A DNA stretch of 64,000 bases from Raphanus sativus (Eukaryota; Streptophyta; Magnoliopsida; Brassicales; Brassicaceae), in contig NC_079514.1 of the NCBI RefSeq assembly GCF_000801105.2, forward strand, positions 21,182,293 to 21,246,292. Direction: 5' to 3'. Each line of letters opens with the position of its first letter. Position 1 is the first letter of the stretch. The translations under genes and the position numbers were made by a program. The notes under the pieces are model-generated. The model was not told where the DNA came from. It ran no database searches and saw only the letters and a list, made by a program, of their open reading frames with translations. Shown here piece by piece: positions 53,989-64,000 of the stretch.

Positions 53989-55582
53989 GATGTCCTGAGT
54001 AACTAAGTTTTTTTTTATGCCATCTTATATTATTAAAAACGCCTAAAAGGCCATAATACAAACACAAAAGGCCCAACAGGGCGAGTACAAATCCAGGCCC
54101 AACCCGAATAAAAAACTTGACCCGACCCAACTCACACACCGCTCCACATGGTACAATCTTACCACCCAAGGGACGCGTGGCGAGGCAGCGAAGAGTCATC
54201 ATCGGAATTGTCTGGAAACCACCGCCGGGACCAAAGCCGAGACCTCACCGGAATCGCAAATCACCACTTCCTTCCCACCTGGAAGTCGACGCTATATCAT
54301 AACAGAGCACCATCTCCGGTAAACACCGGGACACGAAACACGACCACCAAAAAATCCACCTCCAACGATAATATCGGAGGTATTGGATTCGGAGTCTTCA
54401 CATGAAGGCCCGACCTTCGGGGAGCAGCCCTCGAACACGCCGCGATCTCACCCAAATTCGGCCACCAACCCACCACAACAAACACACTTTTCTACAGCTC
54501 GAACCCTTCTGCGAGAATCGAAAACCGGCGACCACTACCCAAGAGAAAACGGGACGGCCCCAGAAGCAAACGCCGGACCACCACCGGAGAAGACGATGTG
54601 ATAGACCCAAAATCGGGAAGGATGGCTTTGGCCGGGTGTTGGATATGAACCGAGAAGGCGATGGCACTTCTGGAACTGGGATGGATTGATAGGATCGTCA
54701 AGAGGTGCGGAATGACTCTTGATATACCAACGATCTAAGGCTAACCACCAAAGAACGGATGAATGTGTTGGCTAACCACCAAATAACACACACAGATGAT
54801 TGGCTGACCACCAAATCAACAAGCCGGTTCAAACCGATGAACTAGCTAAAGAACTCTCTCTCACTCAGAGAAGAAGAACAAAAATAAACAACCAAATTGA
54901 TCTGATTTTATTCAAGAATGAGACTACATATTTATAGTACTTTGTAGTCAAAGAAATAAATACATTTGTGGGGAAAACAATGCATAGAAAATGAAAACAT
55001 TGACTAGAATGTGATAAATGAGTCAAAGTGCGGAAATTGATGAAGTCTGGTCAATGTTGGCGAATTTGAGGAAGACGGGTCAAAGAAGACCCTTCGGCTA
55101 CTGTCCAGGTTCATCCGAACCTGCTGGTTCTGTGGCTGGACAAACGAGGGCTGATCCATGCGGGCTTTTACTCCGGAAGTCCACGGGTCAATACAGTGAA
55201 AGGCACAATCGGTTTGGACGGTTAGATCGGCACGAGCTGATGGTAAAACCTTGGTTGGGTCGAGCTGGTTGACAAGATTGCCACCTTGGTTCGTGTCTAT
55301 GAACAAAAAAGAACGGTGCTCGATTTTGGTTCTATCACGATGCATGGCCGGAGGCAAAGGAAAACAGGATGATGACGGATCAAACCGCTGTAAAGCCGAT
55401 AAAAACAAAGCAAAAACAGAAAGAAAAATCTAGAAAGCTTAAGGCCGGACCGGCGGTGGCGAGAAAGCCAAAACCGCCGGCTAGAGAGATTGATTGCAGC
55501 TTTTGATTCTAGAGAGAAGGCGGAGAAAAAAAACTTCTAGAGAGATAAATAGTCGACAAGATGTTTCCTGAGTAATTAAGTT
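53989..55582 (-). mobile_element. LINE-like insertion with ~21-bp target duplication
   Basis: The left flank 'gatgtcctgagtaactaag' (53989 on) is repeated with small changes at 55560-55582 ('gatgtttcctgagtaatt'). Next to the left copy is a poly-T run (minus-strand poly-A), and the far end is a CT-rich, CCGCC-containing leader, as in 5' UTRs of plant LINEs read on the minus strand. GC-rich frames between 54117 and 54701 are not recognisable proteins; endonuclease and RT are absent, so the copy is internally deleted. A Copia-like LTR lies within it. Confidence 0.55.
54687..55337 (-). mobile_element. Copia-like solo LTR inside LINE
   Basis: The plus strand begins TGATAGGATCG and ends GGTTCTATCA. 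It is the inverse of the 3940-4534 family (e.g. 'ctgatggtaaaacc' matching its complement near 4030). 'tttatagtactttgtagtc' near 54952 holds the TATA-like box on the minus strand. Flanks TGGAT and CGATG do not form a clean duplication, so ends may be off by a few bases or eroded. Confidence 0.55.
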
Positions 55583-57640
55583 ACTGTATGACTTGCACCA
55601 AATGATCATAAAAAAAGGTAAAAGAATAAATGCCTTGAAAAGCGAGTTTGTAAGTTATGTTTGGTACATTTTTATCGTCCCTAAACTTCATATGTTAGGT
55701 GAATTGATTGTAACATTGCACATCATTTTACTGTAGTCAGAATTCAATTGCTTCGTTTGAATGTAAATGATAAGAAATTCATTGTATCTGACCATTGAAG
55801 GTACCAAGGAGTAGCGACAAGCCATCATCTGCTTCTTCAAGACACGATGGCAAATCCTCTAATGATAGCAAATGTATTATCATGTAAATCCTCATGTCCT
55901 TTTTGTACATTGTCAACTTTATCCTCTAACTAATTCTTTTCCTTTTAAAAAGCTTTTTAACAAAAAGAAAAAAAAACATAATAAACCGTAATTGCCTTAG
56001 CTAAAAATATCGTTGGTCATAAATCAGCTTCTTGATCTTTGTTTAATAACAGAGAAGGACCAAACCGATTTCATCATTATGCATGTCTTCTAGAAGTTGA
56101 TCAGTTAAGTCATTCCTAATTTTTAGACAACTCTATAATGATGAAATCGGTTTTGAAGTATTATTTTTGAATTATTAAAACTAATATTAATCATCTACAA
56201 GAAAATGGTAAAAATAAAACTATACTAGAGTTTATACACACTGAGAACTTGAACCCATGTTAATTGGTGTCAAACACATTAACCAAAAGAGCTAAAGAAA
56301 CCCAATGTTTTAGGCTTGCAAATCTATTCTATTAATTTTCCAGCATGACCAGTTGATATCATATTGAGTCCAACAATTATTTTTCATGTTATCTAATTAA
56401 AAATAAACCATATATTTTGTAACCTCTCTTCTTCCCTTAATTCTCGGATTCGCACGTCCTAATATTTAGCTAAGATGTAAATTACAAAATCATTCATTCC
56501 ATAAAGTAACTTACAGAAAATAAAATGCAAGTGGAGGATTTTCATTTCTATAATTCTCATATATAAAGCAACTTAATTATGGCCATTGGGATTGTATAGT
56601 TTGGCCGTTTAGACTATTTTACTAAAAACATGATATTAACAATTCTTATATAAATTATCATGGGTTTTATGGTATGTGTTATAGTTTAGCATAACTGTAT
56701 GTATATATATATATATATATTTTATATATATATATTTTATATTATTTATAGTTTCTATTGCAATATATTTTTGACAAACTAAAAAAATTAGTATATTTAT
56801 ATTTTAAAATAAATCTTCAATTTGTATTCAAAAATTTATGATTGGAAAGTTAATAATAAAATAGTAATCAAATTCAGACATATATACCGAAAAACAAAAA
56901 AAAATACAAACCACACAATATCTGCGTTTCAAGCATGGATCAAGATCTAGAATAGGTGTGGGATTTTACCCGGACACCAAGACCCGAACCAGAACTAATC
57001 TAAAAATACAGGTTCGGGTCCGGTCCATGTTAAAGTACATACTGGGTCTTTTTTATTTGGACCCGTAAGTCTCGGTTTGAATCCGGATCCTACCTGAGAT
57101 CCGATCAGATTCCCAAAGTACTCGAACTTATTGTATATATTAGGTATATTGGGTAATTTTTTAATTTTCGATTATATTTTTTTTAAGTTTTGGATTCGGA
57201 TTTTCAGGTGTATTTCAGGTTTCTAGAAATAATTTTTCCAAAAATATAATTTGGTAATATTCAGAAAGAATTATGGGTACCTTCTCGGTTTATGGGTCTG
57301 ATTTTGGATAAATTTTCAGGTATTTATAGGTTCTTCGAGTATTTTTGAGTTTTCAGGTATTTTCGAGTTTTCAACTCCAGTTCGTGTATTTTGGGTCACT
57401 TTCGAGTCCTAAAGGTCCTAAATACCCAAACCGATCCGAGTCCAAAATATATGCGAAAATTATAGGTATTTCACGAGTACTAAAATCATAGACCTGAACT
57501 GACCCGGACTCGAGAAGACCCGAACCGGAACGGACCCGAAAAATCATAAGTACATATATGGGTTTAAATTTCCAGGACCCAAAAGATTCGGACAAGATCC
57601 GAGGATCCGGATGCTCTGGCCTACTCTAGAATAGATAGAT
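55583..57640. other. AT-rich intergenic DNA
   Basis: No gene is supported. It contains a perfect 19-bp inverted repeat (56062-56080/56135-56153), a TA microsatellite (~56700-56760) and a degenerate GGTTCGGGTCC-rich block (56945-57610) with 'tctagaatag' near both edges (56948, 57626), possibly a fold-back or MITE-type element. Confidence 0.4.
56062..56153. repeat. Perfect 19-bp inverted repeat, 54-nt loop
   Basis: AAACCGATTTCATCATTAT at 56062-56080 is exactly complementary to 56135-56153. Pairing does not extend beyond the 19 bp in either direction. It may be a hairpin remnant of a small inverted-repeat element. Confidence 0.85.
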
Positions 57641-58475
57641 AAATATGATTATAAGAAATTGGCATATGATTATAAAGAAACGAGTGTATGTCGAATCAAT
57701 TTTTTGATTGTTATTATTTATATAATAGATAAAATAGTTTTTGATTAAGATTTATACATAAGATTACAAAGAAAAACAAAAAATATGATTATAAAAACAC
57801 AAATATTATAAATAAATTTGTGAAAAAAAAAATTAAACAAAAATATTAAAACCAAAAAATTAAATAAAATTTTCTTTAATCATATTTGCTATAGATGGAA
57901 AAAAAATATGAAAAAGGCGACAAAGAAACTACACATGAAGATGATGATTTTGGTAATGTTTCAACAAAGAAGACAAATAAAACTTCGCAATATCAAGATT
58001 GGGCGAAAATTAATAGTAAGAACAAAGAGAATACAATGAGTAACTGTGAAAATAACTCCAATACAAGCGAATTATTTTATCTACATTTTCTTTTAAACAA
58101 GAAAAAAATATCGACCAGCTACACAGATTTACGAACTGTTAATGGAATTTTGTATCTTACCTGAAGGTGCTTATAATGCTCTTTTTATTTGAACAATTAT
58201 TTTATTTTTAGGGATTTTTCAATTTCTTTGTAAAATTTTGTTCAATAATAAATTAATAACATAAAGTTATGTAACATAATAATTTCAATACAATTATCAA
58301 AATCAGAAGCCTAATCATTTTGAGAAAAATTACACAAGTAAGATTAAAAATAAAAACACAGATCTGATACAAAAATACATATATAATAAAAAACACAAAT
58401 TTATAAATTAAATTTCAAAAAAAACATACAAAACAAAACATATTCCCGCCCTCTTAGGGCGGGTCAGTATCTAGT
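57641..58475 (+). mobile_element. Helitron 3' part with hairpin terminus
   Basis: At the end, 'cccgccctcttagggcggg' (58445-58463) forms a 7-bp GC hairpin, followed by 'tcagtatctagt' with CTAGT at 58471-58475 and a T after it. This matches the Helitron 3' rule (hairpin, then CTRR, insertion next to T). The preceding ~800 bp is AT-rich. The small ORF 57895-58164 (89 codons, Lys/Asn/Thr-rich) sits behind 'tttgctatag', a possible intron acceptor, and could be a captured exon; I do not recognise it. Confidence 0.6.
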
Positions 58476-59149
58476 TTAGTTTTTAAAATTTAACCGGTGT
58501 CAAGTGACACCCCTACTTTACAAGTAGGTCCGCCTCTGACTGAGGGTCTGACTGGTGTAACCGCAGCGGTTGCGGTTGCGGTTGCGGGAGTTTGCGGATG
58601 CGGGTGGTTGCGGTTTTAAACGTTTTTTAGAGATTTGTACGACTGGTATAGCTGTTAGAAATTGTTGCGTTTGCAAGACTTTTATGACTGGTAAACTACA
58701 AAACGCAACATCTGTTAAATAATAATTTAACAATATTTACATTTTATGTAATTATAAAAATATTAAAATCATAATAATATGAAAATATAAAATTTATATT
58801 TATAAAATCATATTATTCAATTTTAAAAATTTATAGAAAATATTTTAGTTTTGAATTTATAATATAAATTGAAATATAATATGAATACATTTTACAATTT
58901 CTATTATTTCAATTGAAAAATTTATTGGATATTTTTAGTATTATTTTTATTTATTCTGTTTTTAAAGAAAAAAATTTACCCTCCCGCAACCGCCCGCAAC
59001 CGCAAACGCTAGCTGGAACCATCTTTTGATTTTAAGAGGTTCGGAGCGGTTTGAAGCGATTTGTAGCGTTTTCTGTGATTGTTTCGAAACGCCAACAACC
59101 GCTATAAACCGCAAAAGCTGCGTTTGCGAGTGGTAGCAGGAAAACCAGT
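58476..59149. mobile_element. GCGGTTGCGG-rich MITE/fold-back block
   Basis: The left part (58555-58615) repeats 'gcggttgcgg'; the right part (58980-59125) carries the complementary 'ccgcaaccgc' and 'gcgtttgcg'. 'gactggtgtaacc' at ~58548 and 'gaaaaccagtc' at ~59140 are short inverted ends. This arrangement fits a non-autonomous DNA transposon. Just left, the minus strand of 58480-58538 begins 'CAGAGGCGGACC', resembling a hAT terminus. No transposase is present. Confidence 0.4.
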
Positions 59150-60297
59150 CGGCACCTGAATATATTCATGGATGGTGAGTAAGTGGTTTCTGGGATCTCA
59201 CCAGACCAGTTTTCAATAATATGATGTTTTCTTCAATGTAGATACCATACTAAAAACTCTATAAACAATAAAAATTTGGAAAAGTTACAATTCGATTCAA
59301 ATGAAATGACTTCAGCTTTATTAATTAGAAAGTTAATATCATAGACTAATTTATTTTTTAAGTTTTATCCCTATCTATAAGTATCAAGTGTCACTTATAC
59401 AATAACTATGGATAGTGTCATTCATATAGCGATGTAAAATATCGAAACCTACCAACCACCTCACGTGTATCAACCACAAGTCTTGTGTTGTCACTGTTGT
59501 GTACCATGGATCGTGTTTATTTAAGTTGGGTCCCACAAAATCGTGACGTTATCAGAATCCGACTCATCTGATGATCCCTAAATTGTAATTGGTAGATAGT
59601 ACATTCTTTAATCATGTTTCAGCATTTTTGGTAACTAAATCGGACGATAGAAGATCATGATAGATCTTAATCGGACGGTGACGGAGATTCCAATGTTCAG
59701 GGAGACTGTTACTCTGTTAGCTTTAAGAAAACGACAATGTTTCACAGACTTCAAGAAGTCTAAACTCAGTTGCCCAAAAAAAAATGGAAGTCTAAACTCA
59801 CTGAATCCCAGCATGTTCGGTCTGATCTAGTAAACACAGCCGATTACCACACACAAACAAAACTACTCCAATTTTTTTTTTTTTTGAAAGTTTGAAACTT
59901 AATTTAAATACTGTTGTTACAAGAGTAAATTATAAGTGTTGTTTTGATATTTTATTGAAAAGGGAGTTAGATAAAAACAAAGAAATAGTTTTCACAGGGA
60001 TGTGTCTAATCTGAAATCTGAATTTTTTTTATGTTTTAATAAAATTTAGATGATTTAAAACTAATTAGTTTATATGATTTATCTTACATACAAAACTATC
60101 ACATGAAATCTTTGTATATTTAGCTAAAAAAATATTAAAACATCTTACATTACTATTTTTTGTGAAACCCAATTTTACAATTTTCGCAGTATTAGTCAAT
60201 TTGAAGGTATAGTCTTGAAGTATTAATTCAATAACACTGAGTTTATAATTTTTATAAAAAATAATAGTTAAATAATATCATTTGTCATTTAATAGGA
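59150..60297. other. AT-rich intergenic DNA, no gene seen
   Basis: No coding frame, RNA gene or clear element boundary is supported. Contains T-runs at 59871-59885. Confidence 0.5.
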
Positions 60298-60685
60298 ACT
60301 AGAGTTTGACTCGCGCAACCGCGCTGATGTGAGGTTATTGTAAACATTTTAAATATATGTTTCTCATTTTCATGTTATATATCGTGTAGCTCTATAATCT
60401 TATTGTTTATGTTTTTTATTTGACATTATAATGATTTTTTATATAGTTTACTTTGTTATTAGTTTTTATTACATACTAATATATTCAAGTTCCTTATAAT
60501 AAATTCATGATCTGAAATATTTCAAATAGAACATCTCCTTCAAAATATGTTTTTCTTCTAATTTATACGGTTTGTATACAGTCATTTAAAAAAAATTAAG
60601 TTATACTATAGAAAGGATATATTTTACATGTTCATGTTTTCTATTAAAATTATACTTTAACATCTATCATTTTAGTATATTGAAG
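60298..60685 (-). mobile_element. Helitron 3' terminus, minus strand, running into gap
   Basis: The plus strand 'actagagtttgactcgcgcaaccgcgc' region (60298-60324) is, on the minus strand, a small GCGC hairpin followed ~10 nt later by CTAGT, the Helitron 3' signature. The body would extend rightward into the N gap at 60686. Confidence 0.5.
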
Positions 60686-60785
60686 NNNNNNNNNNNNNNN
60701 NNNNNNNNNNNNNNNNNNNNNNNNNNNNNNNNNNNNNNNNNNNNNNNNNNNNNNNNNNNNNNNNNNNNNNNNNNNNNNNNNNNNN
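60686..60785. other. Assembly gap, 100 N, at satellite edge
   Basis: Exactly 100 N. The satellite begins directly after it, so the array may be longer than shown. Confidence 0.99.
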
Positions 60786-63665
60786 TATCCAGATGATTCC
60801 AGATTAGCCTGTTCGGACATATGCCATTATCTTCATGATTCTTTATCAAACCAGGATGAACCACGATCTAAGAAGCTTTATTTGGAACCACTATTCAGTG
60901 GAGAATAACCAGGAAGTTAAAATAAATCTCATAGGAGTTGTGAGTAAGAAGATATCCCACTTTTCTATCAAGATGATTCCAGATTAGCCTGTTCGGACAT
61001 ATGGCAATATCGTCATGATTCTTATCAAACCAGGATAAACACGATCTAAGAAGCTTTATTTGGAACCACTGATCAGTGGAGACTAACCAGGAAGTTGAAT
61101 AAATCTCATAGGAGTTGTGAGTAAGAAGATATCCCACTTTCTTCTATCCAGATGAATCCAGATTAGCCCTGTTCGAGACATATGGGCCATTATCTTCACG
61201 ATTCTTATCAAACCAGGATTAACCACGATCTAAGAAGCTTTATTTGGAACCACTATTCAGTGGAGAATACCCGGAAGTTAAATAAATCTCATAGGAGTTG
61301 TGAGTAAGAAGATATCCCACTTTCTATCCAGATGATTCCAGATTAGCCTGTTCGGACATATGGCAATATCTTCATGATTCTTATCAAACCAGGAAATGAT
61401 ATTGTAAGAAGCTTTATTGGAAACCACTAATCATTGGAGAATAACCAGGAAGTTGAATAAATCTCATAGGAGTTGTGAGTAAGAAGATATCCCACTTTCT
61501 ATCCAGATGATTCCAGTTAGCCTGTTCGACATATGCCATTATCTTCATGATTCTTATCAAACCAGGATGAACCACGATCTAGAGAAGCTTTATTTGGAAC
61601 CAATATTCAGTGGAAAATAACCAGGAAGTTAAATAAATCTCATAGGATTTGTGAGTAAGAAGATACCCACTTTCTATCCAGATGATTCCAGATTAGCCTG
61701 TTCGGACATATAGCAATATCTTCATGATTCTTATCAAACCAGGATGAACCACGATCTAAGAAGCTTTATTTGGAAACACTAATCAGTGGAGAATAACCAG
61801 GAAGTTGAATAAATCTCATAGGAGTTGTGAGTAAGAAGATATCCCACTTTCTATCTAGATGATTCCAGATTAGCCTGTTCGAACATATGCCATTATCTTC
61901 ATGATTCTTATCAAACCAGGATGAACCACGATCTAAGAAGCTTTATTTGGAACCACTAATCAGTGGTGAATAACCAGGAAGTTGAATAAATATCATAAGT
62001 GCTGTGAGCAAGAAGATATCCCACCTTCTATCCAGATGATTCCAGATTAGCCTGTTCGGACATATGGCAATATCTTTATGATTCTTATCAAACCAGGATG
62101 ATATGTCTAAGAAGCTTTATTGGAAACCACTAATCAGTGGAGAAATAACCAGGAAGTTGAATAAATCTCATAGGAGTTGTGAGTAAGAAGATATCCCACT
62201 TTCTATCCAGATGATTCCAGATTAGCCTGTTCGAACATATGCCATTATCTTCATGATTCTTATCAAACCAGGATGAACCACGATCTAAGAAGCTCTATTT
62301 GGAACCAATATTCAGTGGAAAATAACCAGGAAGTTAAATAAATCTCATAGGAGTTGTGAGTAAGAAGATACCCCACTTTCTATCCAGATGATTCCAGATT
62401 AGCCTGTTCGGACATATAGCAATATCTTCATGATTCTTATCAAACCAGGATGAACCACGATCTAAGAAGCTTTATTTGGAACCACTAATCAGTGGAGAAT
62501 AACCAGGAAGTTGAATAAATCTCATAAGTGTTGTGAGCAAGTAGATATTCCACCTTCTATCCAGATGATTCAGATTAGCCTGTTCGGACATATGCCTTTA
62601 TCTTCATGATTCTTATCAAACCAGGATGAAACCACGATCTAAGAAGCTTTATTTGGAACCACTAATCAGTGGTGAATAACCAGGAAGTTGAATAAATATC
62701 ATAAGTGCTGTGAGCAAGAAGATATCCCACTTCTCTATCCAGATGATTCCAGATTAGCCTGTTCGGAAAATGTCATTATCTTCATGATTCTTATCAAACC
62801 AGGATGAACCAATATGTAAGAAGCTTGATTGGGAACCACTAATTAGTGGAGAATAACCAGGAAGTTGAATAAATCTCATAAGTGTTGTGAGCAAGAAGAT
62901 ATCCCACCTTCTATCCAGATGATTCCAGATTAGGCCTGTTTCGACATATGCCATTATCTTCATGATTCTTATCAAACCAGGATGAACCACGATCTAAGAA
63001 GATTTATTTGGACCACTAATCAGTGGAGAATAACCAGGAAGTTGAATAAATCTCATAGAAGTTGTGATTAAGAAGATATCCCACTTTCTATCCAGATGAT
63101 TCCAGATTAGCCTGTTCGGACATATGGCAATATCTTCATGATTCTTATCAAGGCAGGATGAACCAATATGTAAGAAGCTTGATTGGGATCCACTAACAGT
63201 GGAGAATAACCAGGAAGTTGAATAAATCTCATAGGAGTTTGTGAGTAAGAAGATATCCCACTTTCTATCCAGATGATTCAAGATTAGCCCCTGTTCGGAC
63301 ATATGCCATTATCTTCATGATTCTTATCAAACCAAGGATGAACCACGATCTAAGAAGCTTTATTTGGAACCACTATTCAGTGGAGATTAACCAGGAAGTT
63401 AAATAAATCTCATAGGAGTTGTGAGTAATAAGATACCCCACTTTCTATCCAGATGATTCCAGATTAGCCTGTTCGGACATATGGCAATAGCTTCATGATT
63501 CTTATCAAACCAGGATGAACCACGATCTAAGAAGCTTTATTTGGAACCACTAATCAGTGGAGAATAACCAGAAAGTTGAATAAATCTCATAAGTGTTGTG
63601 AGCAAGAAGGTATCCCACCTTCTATCCAGATGATTCCAGATTAGCCTGTTCGGACATATGCCATT
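60786..63665. repeat. Centromere-type satellite array, ~177-bp monomers
   Basis: Sixteen complete monomers plus a partial one. The landmark 'tatccagatgattcc' recurs at about 60786, 60966, 61145, 61325, 61500, 61675, 61852, 62029, 62204, 62381, 62558, 62736, 62912, 63089, 63266, 63446 and 63623 (spacing 175-180). Each unit has an AAGCTT (HindIII) or near-HindIII site and the block 'aggaagttgaataaatctca'. Length, HindIII site and sequence agree with my memory of Brassica/Raphanus CentBr satellites. Short Tyr/Ser-rich ORFs here are artefacts. Confidence 0.9.
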
Positions 63666-63826
63666 AGCCTGTTCGGACATATGATTCCAGATTAGCCGTA
63701 ACTAATAATGTATTGTATACGCTTAGTTCGGAGACGTTATCGCATACATAGGAGTAGGAAACCAGTGTACTTAAATATATAATACTAGTAGTAGTAGTAT
63801 AGAAAACTTGATCTGGGGACCTTACT
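63666..63826. other. Satellite edge and unassigned sequence
   Basis: The last monomer breaks off at ~63665 and a short scrambled duplicate of it ('agcctgttcggacatatga') follows. Then comes about 120 bp of unassigned sequence with a (TAG)n-like run near 63786. Confidence 0.5.
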
Positions 63827-63964
63827 TTAGAAATGATAGAATTTGAGATGCAAGGCGTTCCAGCAGTTAGGTTGGACCTTGCCATCGCTATCTTGCAGCT
63901 TATAGGCTCCTGCCCCCTGCACCTCTATTACCTTATAAGGACGCTCCCATCCAGGGACGAGTTT
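63827..63964 (-). pseudogene. Gypsy integrase C-terminal stub
   Basis: The minus-strand frame from the right, ending at the stop 63827-63829, reads 'LVPGWERPYKVIEVQGAGAY' followed by a 'LQDSDGK' segment and 'WNALHLKFYHF'. This is the typical Gypsy integrase tail (compare '[10 protein letters not shown]' in the Tat copy). It is cut by the LTR beginning at 63965. Confidence 0.7.
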
Positions 63965-64000
63965 TGATAGTGCTCAAATTACTCTGTAGAGCTTACTCTC
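63965..64000 (-). mobile_element. Start of an Athila LTR at window edge
   Basis: TGATAGTGCTCAAATTACTC matches the first bases of the LTR at 20501 (two differences in the first 20). It is orientated like that LTR. Only 36 bp are visible. Confidence 0.75.

Noticed and set aside
54117..54701. Overlapping GC-rich ORFs on both strands
   Set aside because: Pro/Arg-rich frames caused by the GC-rich leader of a LINE-like element; no domain and no conserved frame.
56062..56153. MicroRNA precursor
   Set aside because: A perfect 19-bp stem with an unpaired 54-nt loop and no extended pairing is not a convincing plant precursor without small-RNA evidence.
58518..58733. 71-codon minus ORF rich in Asn/Arg
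   Set aside because: It translates the GCGGTTGCGG repeat of a MITE-like block.
60786..63665. CRISPR-like array of regular repeats
   Set aside because: The repeats are contiguous ~177-bp monomers without unique spacers, in a plant genome; it is a centromere-type satellite.
1..64000. tRNA genes, host genes, telomere repeats
   Set aside because: I looked for cloverleaf B-box patterns, conserved host protein motifs and TTTAGGG tracts and found none I could support.

Overview
This is plant nuclear DNA, almost certainly Brassicaceae and probably the Brassica/Raphanus group. A tandem array of ~177-bp monomers at 60786-63665 resembles the HindIII-type CentBr centromeric satellite. Most of the rest is Ty3/Gypsy retrotransposons of the Athila and Tat lineages, and a degraded plastid-DNA insertion (NUPT) is also present. 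I find no convincing host protein-coding gene. The window reads as pericentromeric, heavily nested repeat DNA. It contains three gaps of exactly 100 N (35890-35989, 49428-49527, 60686-60785), so adjacency across them is not proven.

Layout. 1-5287 is a pile of truncated elements: a Tat LTR, a Tat antisense ORF, a 441-bp LTR behind a polypurine tract, a Tat integrase stub, a Copia-like LTR and an Athila LTR. 5288-21846 is mostly minus strand. The left part is an Athila derivative with gag and protease but no reverse transcriptase or integrase. A young Tat element (LTRs 12167-13450 and 18888-20043) interrupts it. This Tat copy has protease, RT, two RNase H domains and integrase, a spliced gene on the opposite strand, and no gag. 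21847-23158 is a plus-strand Tat pol relic. 23163-23988 is part of an Athila LTR, split by a complete plus-strand Athila (23989-35886) with decayed gag-pol but an intact env-position ORF (31794-33206).

36645-49427 is a rearranged plastid insertion (23S rRNA, rps12 3' exon, rps12-trnV spacer). A 9.3-kb non-autonomous Athila (37265-46530, target duplication AGTTC) splits it. That Athila carries a solo LTR (39524-41204, CTTTC), which carries another solo LTR (39684-40929, AATCT), giving a readable four-layer history.

49528-60685 is AT-rich with a Mutator-like transposase remnant (SWIM zinc finger), a DUF1985-like fragment on the opposite strand, Helitron-type termini, a LINE-like insertion with a ~21-bp target duplication holding a Copia-like solo LTR, and a GC-rich MITE-like block. 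60786-63665 is the satellite, with a 4-monomer higher-order period of ~706 bp. The window ends in a Gypsy integrase stub and the first bases of another Athila LTR.

The most unusual signals are: (i) the palindrome ATCGATCGAT scattered dozens of times through LTRs and coding parts of the non-autonomous Athila elements, giving Ser-Ile-Asp-rich proteins; (ii) a 15-bp GATGAACAGT repeat block open on both strands; (iii) a 1154-codon ORF fusing Tat protease to Athila gag-protease; (iv) gene-like promoters and introns on the accessory ORFs of both lineages.
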